From: Tuctoria greenei
Taxonomy: Eukaryota; Streptophyta; Magnoliopsida; Poales; Poaceae
Length of the DNA: 64,000 bases
Direction of reading: 5' to 3'
Assembly: GCA_036927565.1 (NCBI GenBank)
Contig: JAYESD010000003.1
Location: forward strand, 188,251,499 to 188,315,498
A program made the position numbers and the translations under genes. This document shows positions 1 to 10,644 of the stretch, in pieces; the stretch's first letter is position 1, and every line of letters begins with the position of its first letter. A model generated the notes under the pieces. The model ran no database searches, was not told where the DNA came from, and worked only from the letters and a program-made list of their open reading frames with translations.

Positions 1-265
1 TTAAGTATCCCTGCATGTAGAGTTCCATGTTTAGGTGAGACGGTTAAGTCTTGCTGAACCTTCGTGCTCACGGTTGCTATATTAAGTTGTTTGCAGGTGA
101 GACGTATGAGGAAGGGTCGAAGGAGGAGGCGATGCCCCCGTCGAGTTATACCACCGAGTGGGAGCCCTGCAGGTCGCCGTAAATTTGTGTTGTTAGTTTG
201 CAGCGTCCGCAGGCTGGATGACTGTACTTTTACATAGCTAGGCTGAGAGTTTAGCTATGAGTATT
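1..265 (+). mobile_element. 5' LTR fragment of outer Tekay-like gypsy element (Tekay-C), left of the CACTA insertion
   Basis: This stretch has no ORF worth calling. It ends in GAGTATT directly before the CACTA-like terminus at 266. The sequence after the right CACTA terminus at 32692 begins ATTATCTTCCGC and leads within 160 bases to an initiator-Met primer-binding site, so 32692-32850 is the tail of an LTR. Removing 266-32691 and one ATT gives a continuous LTR. I therefore infer that 1-265 is the upstream part of the same LTR. The LTR start lies left of the window and the matching 3' LTR lies beyond 64000, so identity cannot be checked here. Confidence 0.55.
263..265. repeat. Target-site duplication ATT of the CACTA element (left copy)
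   Basis: ATT sits directly before CACTGC at 266, and ATT follows the right terminus at 32692-32694. CACTA elements make 3-bp duplications. Three bases can match by chance, so the main support is the pairing of two related termini and the LTR continuity across the insertion. Confidence 0.6.
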
Positions 266-297
266 CACTGCAAGGATTCCGACTTGTTGCAACGATT
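266..297 (+). repeat. Left terminal inverted repeat of the CACTA element
   Basis: It starts CACTG rather than CACTA and shares AGGATTCCG and TTGC-ACGA with the right terminus at 32660-32691. The first subterminal motifs (GTTGCA, GCCACGA) begin right behind it. Confidence 0.7.
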
Positions 298-337
298 GTA
301 CTGTATCGAATACTAAATCGTTGCAGTAAGCTTGGCT

Positions 338-2133
338 TTTTGCCACGATTCACTAGTTCGTGGCACTAGGATCTATCGCCACGGAACACAATCGTTGCAT
401 TAGGATCTGTTGCCACGATTCAATAGTTCGTGGCGTCAGGATGCTAATGCAACGGATCACAATAGTTGCATTAGGATCTGTTGCCATGAAATACTAGTTC
501 GTGGCGTTACAGCTTTATTGCCATGGAAAACAGTCGTTGCATTAGGATCTGTTGCCACGAATTACTGGTTCGTGGCGTTACAGCTTTATTGCCGCGGAAC
601 ACCATCGTTGCATTAGGATCTGTTGCCATGAAATACTGGTTCATGGTGTTACAACTTTATTGCCACGGAACACAGTTGCTGCATTAGGATCTGTTGCCGC
701 AAATTACTGGTTAGTGGCGTTACAGCTTTATTGCCACAGAACACAGTCGTTTTATTAGGATCTGTTGCCACGAATCAGCAAACAGTTGCATTTGGACCGT
801 AATGCAAAAAAACAGAATTGTTGCATTAGGATGTGTTGCCACGATACTCTGGTTCTTGGCGTTACAGCTTTATTGCCACGGAACACAATCGTCACGTTAG
901 GATCTGTTGCCACGAATTACTGGTTCGTGGCATTACAACTTTATTGCCACAGAACACAGTAGTTGCATTAGGTTATGTTGCCACAAAATACTAGTTCGTG
1001 GCGTTACAGCTTTATTGCCATGGAACATAGTCGTTGCATTAGGATCTGTTGCCACGATTCAGCAGACAGTTGCATTTGGACCGTAATGCAACGAAACAGA
1101 ATTGTTGCATTAGGATGTGTTGCCACGAAATACTGGTTCATGGTGTTACATCTTTATTGCCACGGAACACAATTGTTGCATTAGGATCTGTTGCCAAGAA
1201 TTACTGGTTCGTGGCGTTACAACTTTATTTCCACGGAACACAGTCCTTGCATTAGGATCTGTTGCCACGAAATACTGGTTCATGGCGTTATAGCTTTATT
1301 GCCACGGAACACAGTCGTTGCATTAGGATCTGTTGCCACAAATCAGCAAATAGTTGCATTTGGACCGTAATGCAACAAAACAGAATCGTTGCATTAGGAT
1401 GTGTTGCCACAAAATACTGGTTCGTGGCGTTACAGCTTTATTGCCACGGAACACAGTCGTTGCATTAGGATCTGTTGCCACGAATTACTGTTTAGTGGCG
1501 TTACAGCTTTATTGCCATGGAACACAGTCGTTGCATTAGGATCTGTTGCCACGAATTAGCAAACAATTGCATTTGGACCGTAATGCAACGAAACAGAATC
1601 GTTGCATTAGGATGTGTTGCCACGATACTGTGGTTCGTGGCATTACAGCTTTATTGCCACGGAACTCAAACGTTGCATTAGGATCTGTTGCCACGAATTA
1701 CTGGTTCGTGGTGTTACAACATTACTGCCACGGAACACAGTCGTTGCATTAGGATCTGTTGCCACGAATTACTGGTTCGTGGCGTTACAGCTTTATTGCC
1801 ACGGAACACAATCGTTGCATTAGAATCTGTTGCCACGAAATACTGGTTCGTGGCGTTACAGCTTTATTGCCATGGAACACAGTCGTTTAGGATCTGTTGC
1901 CATGAATTACTGGTTCGTGGCGTTACAGCTTTATTGCCATGGAACACAGTCGTTGCATTAGGATCTGTTGCCACGAATCAGCAAACAATTGCATTTGGAC
2001 CGTAATGCAACGAAACAGAATCGTTGCATTAGGATGTGTTGCCACGAAATGATGGTTCATGGCGTTATAGCTTTATTGCCACGGAACACAATCGTTGCTT
2101 TAGGATCTGTTGCCACGAATCAGCAAACAATTT
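338..2133 (+). repeat. 71-bp subterminal tandem array, about 25 units, two unit types
   Basis: The A unit contains a hairpin GCCACGAA-N7-TTCGTGGC, then GTTACAGCTTTATTGCC, and ends in GTCGTTGCATTAGG. The B unit has the same length but replaces the hairpin half with ATCAGCAAACA and TTTGGACCGTAATGC. B units start near 765, 1049, 1333, 1546, 1968 and 2110, giving spacings of 4, 4, 3, about 6 and 2 units. Because 71 is not a multiple of 3, overlapping Cys-rich reading frames appear in every frame. They are products of the repeat, not genes. In CACTA elements such arrays bind the transposon's own DNA-binding protein. That role is inferred here. Confidence 0.95.
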
Positions 2134-2928
2134 TCGCATTCTCCTCGGCGCATTGCTGATCAATGATGTTCATTACTTTTTGCTACCTAACGACTCAGTG
2201 CTGGACTAATGACGCTGATGATCCGTAACATACTCAACGATGTAAAACATCAGGTATTAACGCATCAACAAATATGACGGGGAGAATACCAATGCGCAGA
2301 CTTAAAAGTACTGCAGGTGATTTCAACGCATGTGTTGCGCGCCTGTAAGGCACCTCGGTGACTGGCGCGCATGTAAGCTCGGTGTGCCCGGTCGCATCAG
2401 CCGCCTGTACAAATGGCTACGGCTTGAACGAAGGACGAAACCTTATGCGGCAAACAACAACGTATAATATTTCCTCCGCCCCAACTCAACTCTATTTCTG
2501 TTTTGGTCGAAATAATTACCTTTGACAAATTATTTATATGGAATTTATTAACTTCAATAACATGTAGTACTAGATTGTATATTATGGAAATATTTTTCAT
2601 GGTGAATCTAAAAGTACAATTCTTGTATTGTTAAAACATAACAAAATTGCGTAAATCTGAAAGATAGATTTGACGAAACCTAAGACTTCCCTTTGAAAAA
2701 GTTTTATACTGTATATCCCATATATATGCTACTACTACGTAAATTAGGGGTGGGCAAATAAACCAAGACCGAAAAACCAAAACCGATAAAACCGAGACCG
2801 GAACTGAAAAGACCGAAATATCGGGTATCGGGTACTTTTCGGGTAGCAAATATAAATAACTGAAAAATAAATGTCGGGTTCGGACGAATGAATTCATTGT
2901 GGAGCTACATGTCATGTACTTAATTATA
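2134..2928. other. Non-coding CACTA interior between the left array and the transposase 3' end
   Basis: No gene is visible. At 2748-2850 the sequence TAGGGGTGGGCAAA is followed by a run of CCGAAA/ACCGA-like words and a GGGTATCGGGTAC stretch. This resembles the terminus of a hAT-type element, but no matching opposite end was found. The rest is AT-rich and probably holds the transposase 3' untranslated region on the - strand. Confidence 0.5.
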
Positions 2929-3696
2929 CTAAAAATCATCATCTTCGCTGTCGTCCCCCCACAATGGAGCTACATGACCATCATTGGTACATGTATCGTC
3001 GTCGTCGTCGTTTTCATTTTCTGATGCAAATCCATCTACCTCAAACCGATCACTTGACGTTGTCATTATAAGAGTGGAAGCATCGCCGCTGGCTCCCTCA
3101 ATGTCATTGCTAGCCCATGCGGTCGTATCCTCATTATTTATATCATTAGTAAGCAGATCATCATGAAATGTCTCAGACTCCATCGTCTCAATCACATTAT
3201 TTTCACTGTCTCCAGGGGGCATGGCAAAAAGGTTCCGTGGCTTCGTTTTAACAACTGTAGCCCATTTAGGATGCTTCACACTTGGAACATAAAAAACTTG
3301 TTCTGCTTGGGTGGCTAGAATGTAAGGCTCATACTTGAATTGAAACAGAGTATTGTCAACATCTATCATTCCGTATTGATCATTTTTGTAGCCTCTGCTT
3401 TGGTTCTGACTGCTTCCAAAAGGCCGATCAAACCATTCACACTGAAATAACAGAATCTCTTGATTTTTTTCAAAATCAACAGCAATGATTTTCTTGATTA
3501 CTCCAAACCAATCATGATCAGTGCCCCGAACAACAATACCACTGTTTTGGGTCCTTAAATCTTTTTCCACATTTGCAGTTCGAAAGAAGAAGCCATTGAT
3601 TAATAACGGACTAAAAAAACGTGCCCGACGATCAGGTCCTCTAGATAATGCATACAAATAATCGGTTGCTTTGCCTTCTTTGTGTAATGTCGTAAT
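2929..3696 (-). pseudogene. TNP2-like transposase, last exon (DUF4216-like domain and acidic tail)
   Basis: This is the 3' exon of the CACTA transposase. It opens after a CAG acceptor (99-bp intron 3697-3795) with ITTLHKEGKATDYLYALS and continues with the pattern typical of the C-terminal DUF4216 region of plant TNP2 proteins (NSGIVVRGT..., then IIAVDF and LFQCEWFD). After about 130 residues it turns into a Ser/Asp/Glu-rich tail with a run of Asp and ends at TAG (2929-2931). No stop interrupts this exon. Domain names are recalled, not searched. The whole gene is a pseudogene because of the Tat-A insertion and stops in other exons. Confidence 0.85.
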
Positions 3697-3795
3697 CTGT
3701 ACACATTAGTATAACAGGGGTTATTGATGACAAACCAATTTCAGAACACATATTTGTTCAATATTTCATCAAAGTGCAAACTTGCATGTACTTAC

Positions 3796-3883
3796 TCGTT
3801 TCTAAAACCAATCAACAAACTCATCTCTATGGCATTTATCAACATCAGGAGAATGAATCTTTTTCAGCTCTTCAATATGCTCA
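3796..3883 (-). pseudogene. TNP2-like transposase, short penultimate exon
   Basis: This 88-bp exon lies between two short introns (3884-3964, 81 bp; 3697-3795, 99 bp), each with GT..AG ends. Joined to the upstream exon it encodes EHIEELKKIHSPDVDKCHRD followed by a FVDWF motif, the usual lead into the C-terminal domain of TNP2 proteins. A TAG stop lies in the WF-KR stretch, one C-to-T from CAG. Splice sites are read from the sequence. Confidence 0.8.
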
Positions 3884-3964
3884 CTGAAAAGGGTACAAAA
3901 TTAAATTAGCCATCTTCAATAAGCCATATATATAGTATACAACATCTGAGTTATACGTTATTAC

Positions 3965-5792
3965 TTGATCCATGGAGTGGCCTCTTCAACCTTAGTAATA
4001 AGATAATGCCTGATGTTTTGTAGTTCCACCATAGTAAGTTGGTCCCATTTATACCCTTTTTTAGAATTATCAACTTCTGTAAATATGTTAGAATTATCAA
4101 CAGAAGGTTCATTTGTAGCTGCAGCTTCATGACGTTCTGGCCTATTACGCTTGGTGCTGATGTTATCCAAAAACTGACTACAAAAAGTCATACACTCTTC
4201 GACAATATATCCCTCAGCTATAGAACCCTCCGGGTGAGCTTTGTTACGTACATACCTCTTCAATGTACCATGGTACCTCTCAATTGGATACATCCATCTA
4301 TAAGAAACAGGTCCACCCAACCATGCTTCTTCGGCAACATGGGTTGGAAGATTTATCCTGATATCAAAGAAAGCGGGAGGAAACAACATCTCAAGCTTAC
4401 AAATTGTTTCAGGAACTTGTTTGCTCATCTTGTCCAAATCTGGTTCAGCCAATTCTTTAGAACAAATTCCAGTAAAGAATGTGCTAAACTCAATTAAAGG
4501 TGCAACAACCTTTTTAGGCAATATGTTATGTATTGCAATAGGAAGGAGCTTCTGAAATATAATATGGCAGTCATGAGTTTTTAGACCCGATACCTTACAT
4601 GCTTTTATGTCCACACATCTCTTGATGTCTGAGGCATAACCATCAGACACCTTCACATTCCCCAAAAACTTGCACAAGGTGGTCTTCTCATCTTTGCCCA
4701 AAGTATATAATGCTAGTGGGAATGTGTACTTGCTCTTTATGAACTTCGGATGTTGATCTGGCCGTATACCCATATCCTTCATATCAAGACGAGCTTGTAG
4801 ACTATCTTTTGTTTTACCATCCATAGCAAGCAATGTCCCCAATATGCTATCACAAATGTTTTTCTCAATGTGCATGACATCCAAGTTATGCCTTATTAGC
4901 AATGTCTTCCAATAAGGGAGGTCGAAAAATATACTTTTCTTCTTCCAATTATGCCATCTATTTTCCTCGGTGTGCTTTCTCTTATTATCCGCCGGTCCAA
5001 AACTCACTTGATCAAAACACTCGTATTGTTGGAGTACTTCGTCACCAGAGAGTGATGTTGGAGCCTCTCTATTCTCTGCCTTGTTGTTGAAAGAACCTTT
5101 GTTTCGACGCCATCTGTGATCCTGAGGTAGGAAACAACGATGACCCATGTAACAATGCTTTCGTCCATATTTCAACTAGAAGGCGTCAGTGTTTATATGG
5201 CAGTATGGACATGCTAGCTTCCCTTTTGTGCTCCATCCACATAGCATTGCATATGCTGGAAAATCATTTATTGTCCACAATAAAGAAGCTCGCATGACAA
5301 ATGTCTCTTTCTTTAAACTGTCATATGTTTCAACACCATCATACCATAATTTTAGTAGCTCATCAATCAAAGGCTGCAGATACACATCAATGTTGTTTCC
5401 AGGTGACTTTGGCTCAGGAATTATCACTGACATCACCCAATAAGACTGCTTCATACACAACCAAGGTGGTAGATTATAAGGGATTAGAATCACAGGCCAT
5501 GTACTGTAAGAAACATTCATTACTCCAAAAGGATTGAAACCATAAAATGCTAGCCCAAGTCTTATGTTGCGAGGATCAGATGAGAAATTTGGGTGAATGC
5601 TATCAAAATGCTTCCATGCTTTCGAATCGGCGGGATGGCGTAATACTTCATCATCAGTACGACCTTCTTTGTGCCAGCGCATGTTTGATGCCGTTGATTC
5701 TCCCATATAAAACCTTTGTAGACGGGGAATAAGAGGGAAGTAACGTAGAACCTTGCGTGCTACAAGCTTCTTGGATTTTCCACAAGGTAAAG
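3965..5792 (-). pseudogene. TNP2-like transposase, central exon (TNP2 catalytic region and DUF4218-like domain)
   Basis: This is the core of the CACTA transposase, which would cut the element at its CACTA ends. Reading leftward from the Tat-A junction (5792) it shows VLRYFPLIPRLQRFYM, then LLWTINDFPAYAMLCGWSTK and KLACPYCH, typical of TNP2. An in-frame TAG at 5176-5178 is followed in the same frame by KYGRKHCYMGHRCFLP, the HNLDVMHIEKN motif and a DUF4218-like stretch (AWLGGPVSYRWMYPIERY, LKRYVRNKAHPEGSIAEGY). The exon ends at a donor at 3964. It is broken by the stop and separated from its N-terminal part by 13 kb of retrotransposon. Confidence 0.9.
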
Positions 5793-6647
5793 TGTCGACT
5801 GTTGGAGTCGGCATATCTCCTGACACTGCTAAAGTGTTGAAGTAGTTTGTGGTTCGGTGTGGCCGCGCAGAGACTCAAGAAGGTGAATTGCGAATTAACA
5901 CAGGAGACACAAGGATTTACGTGGCTCGGGCCACCTGAGCGTAATACCCTACTCCACGGGTGTTTTGGTGTTGTATTAGCTTGTCAAGTATGATCGCTTG
6001 TCAACATCCATGAAAGTCTGTCCCCCCCCCCCCCCCCCCGTTGTGTATCGTCGGCCTGTCCTTTTATAGTACAAGGACAGACCGTTATAAGCTAGCCTGG
6101 CCCGACATGTGGCCCCGGCGGTTACTAGTATTGATACACGATTAATTGCTGTTAATGATTCTGTAACGGGCTCCGACAGTGCCGTTACTGGTGTTAAGAT
6201 CGTCCGTTTAAGCGTCATTAATACGACATTAATGACGCTTAATCGGGTCTTGAAGTCCTTGGCTCTCCTTTGAAGATCCGGAGCCGTTACAAGGTCTTCC
6301 GGAGGTTAGAGGCTGCCAGCTCCAACGTTTGGACACGTGGCAGCTCCGGAGCTTGCTGTGGGAAGCAGGTAGCTCCGGGGCTACCTGACACGTGTCCGAT
6401 CCGGAGCTTCTCTCGGTCAGGGGTTAAGTCCGGAGGTGCCATTTTGGTACCTGGCCCGGAGCTTCCCCCTTGTGGGCGGTAGCTCCGGTTTGGCAGTACA
6501 CGTGGCGACCTAGGGATTAACCATGTTGGTGAAGCAGGTCCGGTCATGTCTGACAAGTGGGCCTCCGAGGGTCTTCAATCCAAGTAGACGGTCTTCCCTC
6601 GAGATCTTTGTAACCTCAGGGGGTGTACGGTTTTTAGGGTACCGACA
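5793..6647 (-). repeat. Tat-A 3' LTR
   Basis: It runs TGTCGACTG to ACCGACA. The TATA box on the - strand is at 6060-6068 (CCTTTTATA on +). An 18-base C run lies near 6022-6039, which is G-rich in the element's sense. A polypurine tract abuts it at 6648-6665 on the sense strand. It closely resembles 17908-18761. Confidence 0.93.
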
Positions 6648-7180
6648 GTGGCCCCCTGGACCTACCTCTGAGGAAGGTCACTGGGGTGAAGTCGTTCCGT
6701 CGGAGGTGGGTCCATCCTTGCGACTCTTGAACTGGGTCTTCAAGGGTCTTTAGAGGTGCCGTTGGCAGGGTTTTACGGTTAGATCCCGCCGCGTGGCGTA
6801 CCTCAGGCGGCAGATGAAATCTTTGACGTGCGGATCTCACGCAATTGAAGGTCGTCGGTTCCCGATACGAAAAACCGTATCGGTTCCGCGCGCCCTGTCA
6901 GGCCGCCGCCTTTGGGTTTCCCGCCTCGTGATGACAACCGTTCGCCTGGGTAAGAGCCTCGACTTGATTGTCGGGGTGGTCCCGGGCCCTCTTGTCATCA
7001 GCTGGGTTGAATTCTTGAGTAGTATCTTCGACTTCCCTACAATTTTCATCCAAGCGTTGTGAGAGCTTACTTAAGAAGGAAAGCGCGCACTGTCGGGAGT
7101 TCTTTACGCCTCTCATCTGATCTTGCGCTCAAACTCCCGACTCGTACTTCGCTCCTCTTCTCTTGCCTAGCTGTGCCGCG
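6648..7180. other. Polypurine tract of Tat-A and upstream region of the antisense gene
   Basis: Read on the - strand, the bases next to the 3' LTR are CCAGGGGGCCAC, a usable polypurine tract for plus-strand priming. The remaining 500 bases hold no gene. They lie directly upstream of the + strand antisense gene and may contain its promoter, but I see no clear TATA box. Confidence 0.6.
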
Positions 7181-8633
7181 ATGGAGTTGGGTCTGCGTGA
7201 GAGTCGCCTGAAGACTAACATCGATTTGAAGAAGGTCCGGGCCCTCATGGGGTGGTCCTCGGACTTCTTCAACCGCTTGGTCCATGCCGGCGGAGAGCTC
7301 CCCTTTGAGAAGGTGCACGCTGGCGAGATGGTGTACTTTTCTTCGTACGCCATGGTGGGGCTGATCCCACCTTTTTCTTCTTTCTTCTTGATGCTGCTAG
7401 ACTTCTATGGTCTGCAGCTATACCACCTTGGCCCTCACTCCATTCTCCTCGTGTCCATCTTTGTCCACTTCTGCGAGATGTGGGTGGGCATCCCCCCCCC
7501 TGCGTCGAGCTTTTCCGAACCTTCTTCACCGTTCACACCACTGGCCGGAGCAATGAGTACCTTGGCTTCTACTACTTCGTGAAGCGCAAGAAGTGCCCAT
7601 TCAAGTACCTCAGGTCGTTCCCTTCCGGGAAGTGGGATGACTGGAAGAAAGATTGGATAGTCATCAGGATGGAGGAGCATGAGCGGTTGGAGCTGCCAGA
7701 CGGTCTGCCCGGCATCAACACGTCGATATGGAGTGAAGTTCCGGTGCTGGCGAAAGCTTTCGACCCTGCCCTGACCAGGATCCGCCGATGCGTGGAGGGA
7801 GGATTGACTCCCCAGGCGGTGTTCTGCAACTACCTGACCAACAGGTGGGCGCCGCTGAAGAGGAGGGAGAAGCTCGCCTGGGCCCTCAACAGCGTGATGG
7901 ACGAGGACCGGGTTGAGACCGGGTTGAAGTCCAACATGGTGGGGAAGACCTTGGAGTTCCACCTCAAGAAATTCCAGCACGGCATCAACGTCGACCGTGA
8001 TGACTTAACTCCATCGTCGGCCTTTCTCCCCCTGAACATGGAAGTGGAGTTCAGCAGGGAGCTCCGGCGGACGATGCCCGCGCTTGATGACCTGGGTGTC
8101 GTCGAGAGAAGACCAACCACCCGGGTGGCAATCCCCGGGGTGCCTGAAGACGGCTCGGTCCCTGCTCCACAGCCGAGGGTCGAGGTCATCAGCAAGGGCA
8201 AGGAGCTGGCGGAGGAGCCGGAGAGTCAGAAGAGGAAGCTACGACATGCCGACGGAAGGTCCGTTAGGCCCGCTACTTCCGCCTCGGTTCCTTCTCCCCA
8301 GGGGGGAAGATCTTCTGCCGCCATGGCGACTGTCCCCGTAGTGGGGTCCTTCCGGAACGATACTGTTCCTGCAGTGGGATCCTCCCAGAGCACGTCTGTC
8401 CCTGTGGTGGAGCCCTTCAGGGGTGCTAGCTCCGGGTGCACGACTCCGGCACCTGGGATGGTGGGAGCCTCCAGGTCCAGGGGTTCTTCCCGATCGAGGA
8501 GAGCCTCGACCCGGGAAACGCCCGTGGCTGCGACAAGTTTTGGGGGGCCTCCCGGAGCTCCTACGCCGACCATGGCCAGCCCGGAACGTCCGGGAAAAAG
8601 GTTCCGCGCAAGCTGGTGCGGAAGCCTTCCAAG
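7181..8633 (+). pseudogene. Antisense gene of Tat-A, exon 1 (Transposase_28-like domain)
   Basis: The gene runs opposite to gag-pol between integrase and the 3' LTR. It starts at ATG 7181 (MELGLRESRLK). The first 105 residues match what I recall of the plant 'putative gypsy type transposon' domain (PF04195-like): FFNRLVHAGGELP, FLMLLDFYGLQLYHL, SIFVHFCEMWVGIPP. At a run of nine C (7492-7500) the frame changes, and the rest of the domain (VELFRTFFTVHTTGR, KKCPFKYLRSF) continues in another frame to the exon end. Further on it becomes Pro/Ser/Gly-rich. The exon ends AAG|GTAATT. The Tat-B copy at 55406-56795 has the same layout. Function is unknown. A structural or regulatory role in the element is a guess. 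Confidence 0.8.
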
Positions 8634-8711
8634 GTAATTTTTGATCTTTACCTTGGTTAACTTTTTAATTGTAGCGATTGTTTGTTAATTTTCTTTATCC
8701 ATCCTCTGCAG

Positions 8712-10644
8712 CGTCCCCAAGAAGGGGAGTGAAGCTTCACCCTCGGTCGTGATGTCTGAGGTTGGGGGAGCTTCTGCTCCTGTCCCAATGCCGCCCCAGG
8801 TGGTGGCTGAGGCTGCGACAGCTCCGGCGCAGGCTGTCGTGGTCATGAACCTCGACTCGTCCCCAGAGTTTCCCGTGGTAGCGCCGGACCATGGGAGTGA
8901 AGACATGCCAGCGGCACTTGTCTCGGAGGTTGAAGCTCCGGGTCCTGGTGTTGCAGTAGTGGAAGCTCCGGCTGTAGAGCCGGAAGAAGTAGTAGTCCCG
9001 GCCTCGGAGCCGGAACTCGTCGAAGCCCCGGCGATTGAGCCGGAGGTGACTGAAGCTCCGGCATGCGAGCCGGAAGTCGAGGTAGTTCCGGCAGTTGAGC
9101 CGGTTACCTCCGAAGCATCGGTCGCTGAGCCGGTTATTGTCGGAGCGCCGGTCACAGAGCCGGCGGTTGAAGAGGCGAGGGAGCCCGAGCCTCCCTCGGA
9201 AGAGGTGTCCCGGTCGGAGCCTGTAGCAGCTCCTGTTCCGGAGGCGACGACGTTGATGGTACCTGCGGCCGAGCCGGAGTGCCCAAGCGAAGTCGCTGGC
9301 CCCCTGCCCGAGGGGGCGAATGAAGACTTGGCGGCGGGGCCTTCTCCGATGGCGACTGAGGCCATCCCGTAGGACGGCCCTAGTGCCTTGGAATCTCAGG
9401 GTTCCGCTCTCGTAGAGTGGGACCCAATTTTTGTATGTGAAGACCCGCTAGAACCAGCGGAGGAGACCCCAGCAGGTCCGGAGCCCATCCCGCTGTCGAT
9501 GTCTATCGACAACGCCTGCTCCAGTCTACGTCAGGTCCAACTGGCCTTCTTCCACGACAGCAAGGCTCTTGAAGAGGAGTGCCAAACCCTTAGGCGGTGG
9601 CGTAATCGGCTCCACTTCGAGACTAAGCTGGCGCAGTCGAGGCTAGCGGACGACAAGGAGTGGATCAAGCGGGAGATGATCCGCCTGGAGTACTGGGACA
9701 AGCTGCTGGATGAGAGGGAGAGCATGACCCATGCCCTCGACGCTCAATCCCGGGAGATCCGCGATCAGGCCATGGCTGCCAACGACGCGGCCAATGCTCG
9801 GTATGAATAGCTTGAGGCCATCAACGCCGCACTCATCAAGCGCCGAGAGGCACTCGAAGGGAGGGAGAGACGGCTCGAGGACGAAGAGCAAAAACTCCTA
9901 GAGTTGCGGGATGACGTCCTGAGGAGGGAAGAGGAGCTCGCCGAGAAAGTAGCTCTAGCTGATAAGGGCCTCGAGGAGCGCACTAAGAAGTTGGAAGAGC
10001 GCTGCCTCGAGGAAGAGGAGAAGACCTGGGTGCGGGGGCAGGAACTCTACGAATACGAGTGTGCCCTTGTTGCCCGGGAGAAGAAAGTGGAGGCTAGGGA
10101 GAAAGACCTGGTCGATCGTCGGAACAAGATCCACCTCCGGGAGGAGGAGCTCGGAAGACTTGAGAGGCGGGTTGCTGCAAAGATTCAGCAAAACGCCAAA
10201 GAAGTTGAGCGCCTCGCCCGTGAGAATTCCGAACTGACGGCGGCCAAGAGATCCCTGGAAGAGGTGAAGAGCCTGAGGACGGCTGACTCCCTGCAGATTT
10301 GGGAGTTCCTGGGCAAGGCCAATGATGCGCTGACGCCGATGGGTTTCAGCCCCGTGCGCCCAGATGATCCGGAGCCGGAGCCGGACCTTGCGCTGCAGGT
10401 GTTGAGCGCAGCAGGTAGCAAGCTCTCCAAGGTGGGCGACGTCATCGCGGACCAAATGGAGGTCGAGGGGCAATCCCTGGCGAGGAACGTCACAGAATAT
10501 GTGTTGACGTGCTACACCAGCCGGAACCCTCAATTTCCTCTGGACCCGGTGCTTGAAGGCCCCGTCGAAGGAGAAGGCGAAGCTACCCGAGCCAGCGTGT
10601 CGGAGGTCGCCCAGAAGGTCGCCGAATTCTTCCATAGGGTCTAG
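8712..10644 (+). pseudogene. Antisense gene of Tat-A, exon 2 (EP-rich repeats and long coiled coil)
   Basis: A 78-bp GT..AG intron (8634-8711) joins exon 1 in frame with VPKKGSEASPS. Then comes a degenerate 10-11 residue repeat of the type VEAPAxEPEV (about 8940-9190), an acidic Pro-rich linker and a long stretch rich in Glu, Lys, Arg and Leu (about 9560-10280) that looks like coiled coil. The C-terminal 120 residues (SPVRPDDPEPEPD to FFHRV) are ordinary sequence. Two in-frame TAG stops (9370-9372, 9808-9810) break it. The Tat-B copy ends identically in FFHRV. I infer one protein of roughly 1,100 residues in the active ancestor. Confidence 0.8.

Noticed and set aside
338..2133. CRISPR-like array
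   Set aside because: Units are contiguous with no unique spacers, in a plant transposon context.
410..2159. Series of short Cys-rich ORFs with shared MPRI..GSW sequence
   Set aside because: They arise from the 71-bp repeat read in different frames, start at TTG as often as ATG, and have no promoter or family match.
5976..6556. ORFs inside the Tat-A LTR
   Set aside because: They lie in LTR sequence, are repeated in the other LTR with changes, and overlap the TATA box and G run.
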